A DNA stretch of 6,914 nucleotides from NCBI GenBank assembly GCA_005877535.1, contig VBOM01000218.1:1-6914 (forward strand), read 5' to 3'. The DNA is from Nitrospirota bacterium (lineage in GTDB: Bacteria > Nitrospirota > Nitrospiria > Nitrospirales > Nitrospiraceae). Below the pieces are notes generated by a model. The model was not told where the DNA came from, did not search any database, and saw only the letters and a program-made list of their open reading frames with translations. Positions 6,603 to 6,914 of the stretch are shown piece by piece. The position numbers were made by a program, and so were the translations under genes. Each line of letters opens with the position of its first letter. Position 1 is the first letter of the stretch.

Positions 6603-6618
6603 AGCAAGGGCAATGCCA
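6603..6618 (-). promoter_or_regulatory. Candidate sigma-54 (RpoN) promoter for the usp'-fnt'-pfp-usp cluster
   Basis: The minus strand reads TGGCATTGCCCTTGCT, a good match to the -24/-12 consensus TGGCAC-N5-TTGCA/T. The diagnostic GG and GC dinucleotides are separated by exactly 10 nt. Transcription would begin near 6592, giving a leader of about 30 nt that contains the AAAGGA ribosome site of the usp start at 6561. Sigma-54 promoters need an enhancer-binding activator, so expression would be signal-gated. The motif is short and was found by eye. Confidence 0.5.
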
Positions 6619-6914
6619 CTACAGGGAAACTAAGAGCCGGCAGGTGATGGCCTATTGAACCAGTGGCTCTGGTACGATCATCTTGCCATCGGCTCTTCGT
6701 CTTCAGAAAGGGGAAACCTGCTGCAGCCACATTCTCTACGCTGTAGCAGAAGCGACAGAATACTTCTAGTTTTGAGCATTGAGTCCAGAGGGAAAATTCA
6801 CGAGCCGACACTGAAGCAGGAATTCGCACTGGCCTTTTTTCTTCCACTGGCTGTATATGGCTTATGCGGTCTGGACGCAAACGGAAACGATTCTGGTTCG
6901 GGTGCTGGTCTATG
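6619..6914. other. Stretch without a recognised gene
   Basis: I see no recognisable coding region here. A minus-strand frame is open from the window edge through this stretch and past the usp start, but it lacks any familiar domain, a credible ribosome site or a membrane pattern, and it overlaps the usp promoter and start. Near the right edge a plus-strand frame reads a short hydrophobic segment (FALAFFLPLAVYGLCGL, about 6823-6873), which could be a gene fragment or chance. Apart from the small inverted repeat noted separately, no RNA gene, long repeat or terminator is evident. The stretch may be the upstream regulatory region of the minus-strand cluster. Confidence 0.5.
6659..6673. promoter_or_regulatory. 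Short inverted repeat upstream of the sigma-54 site, possible activator-binding site
   Basis: ACCAG-TGGCT-CTGGT has 5-bp arms and a 5-nt centre, and its middle lies about 75 bp upstream of the predicted transcription start. That is in the range where sigma-54 enhancer-binding proteins sit. Five-bp arms are common by chance, so this is only a candidate. Confidence 0.2.

Noticed and set aside
6524..6880. 118-residue minus-strand frame at the right end
   Set aside because: It has no familiar domain, opens with a TTG lacking a ribosome site, and runs across the well-supported promoter and start of the truncated usp.

Overview
The window looks like chromosome from a Nitrospira-lineage bacterium (moderately GC-rich, Gram-negative envelope). 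The evidence is indirect. The protein families fit, and a 175-bp inverted-repeat element at 1581-1755 resembles, from memory, a dispersed repeat that I associate with Nitrospira genomes. I could not run any search, so the assignment is an inference. Every gene I can support lies on the minus strand, so transcription runs from high to low coordinates.

Right half (6914 to 3671): a stress and energy-metabolism cluster, partly decayed. From about 6914 to 6619 I recognise no gene. A sigma-54-type promoter match (6603-6618) sits just upstream of a gene that starts well (6561) as a universal stress protein but is cut off after 64 residues. Its stop codon abuts an internal piece of a formate/nitrite transporter (FNT) gene, which lacks its N-terminal third and also carries a frameshift near 6028. 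The simplest reading is a deletion that fused the 5' half of usp to the 3' part of fnt. Downstream are two intact genes: a phosphofructokinase with pyrophosphate-type active-site residues (5817-4531), and a tandem-domain universal stress protein (4534-3671) whose ATG overlaps the kinase stop codon (ATGA).

Left half (3509 to 1): a heavy-metal RND efflux operon in the order small secreted protein, outer-membrane factor (CzcC/CusC type), periplasmic adaptor (CzcB/CusB type), inner-membrane pump (CzcA/CusA type, cut by the window edge). The last two genes are 2 nt apart. The inverted-repeat element lies between the outer-membrane factor and the adaptor, so it forms the leader of the adaptor-pump half. 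The exported metal cannot be read from this sequence.

How the parts work together: the three RND proteins would form a tripartite pump across both membranes, and the small cysteine-containing secreted protein may be an accessory factor. The kinase and stress-protein pair suggests a response to low energy or low oxygen, possibly once tied to nitrite or formate movement through the now broken FNT channel.
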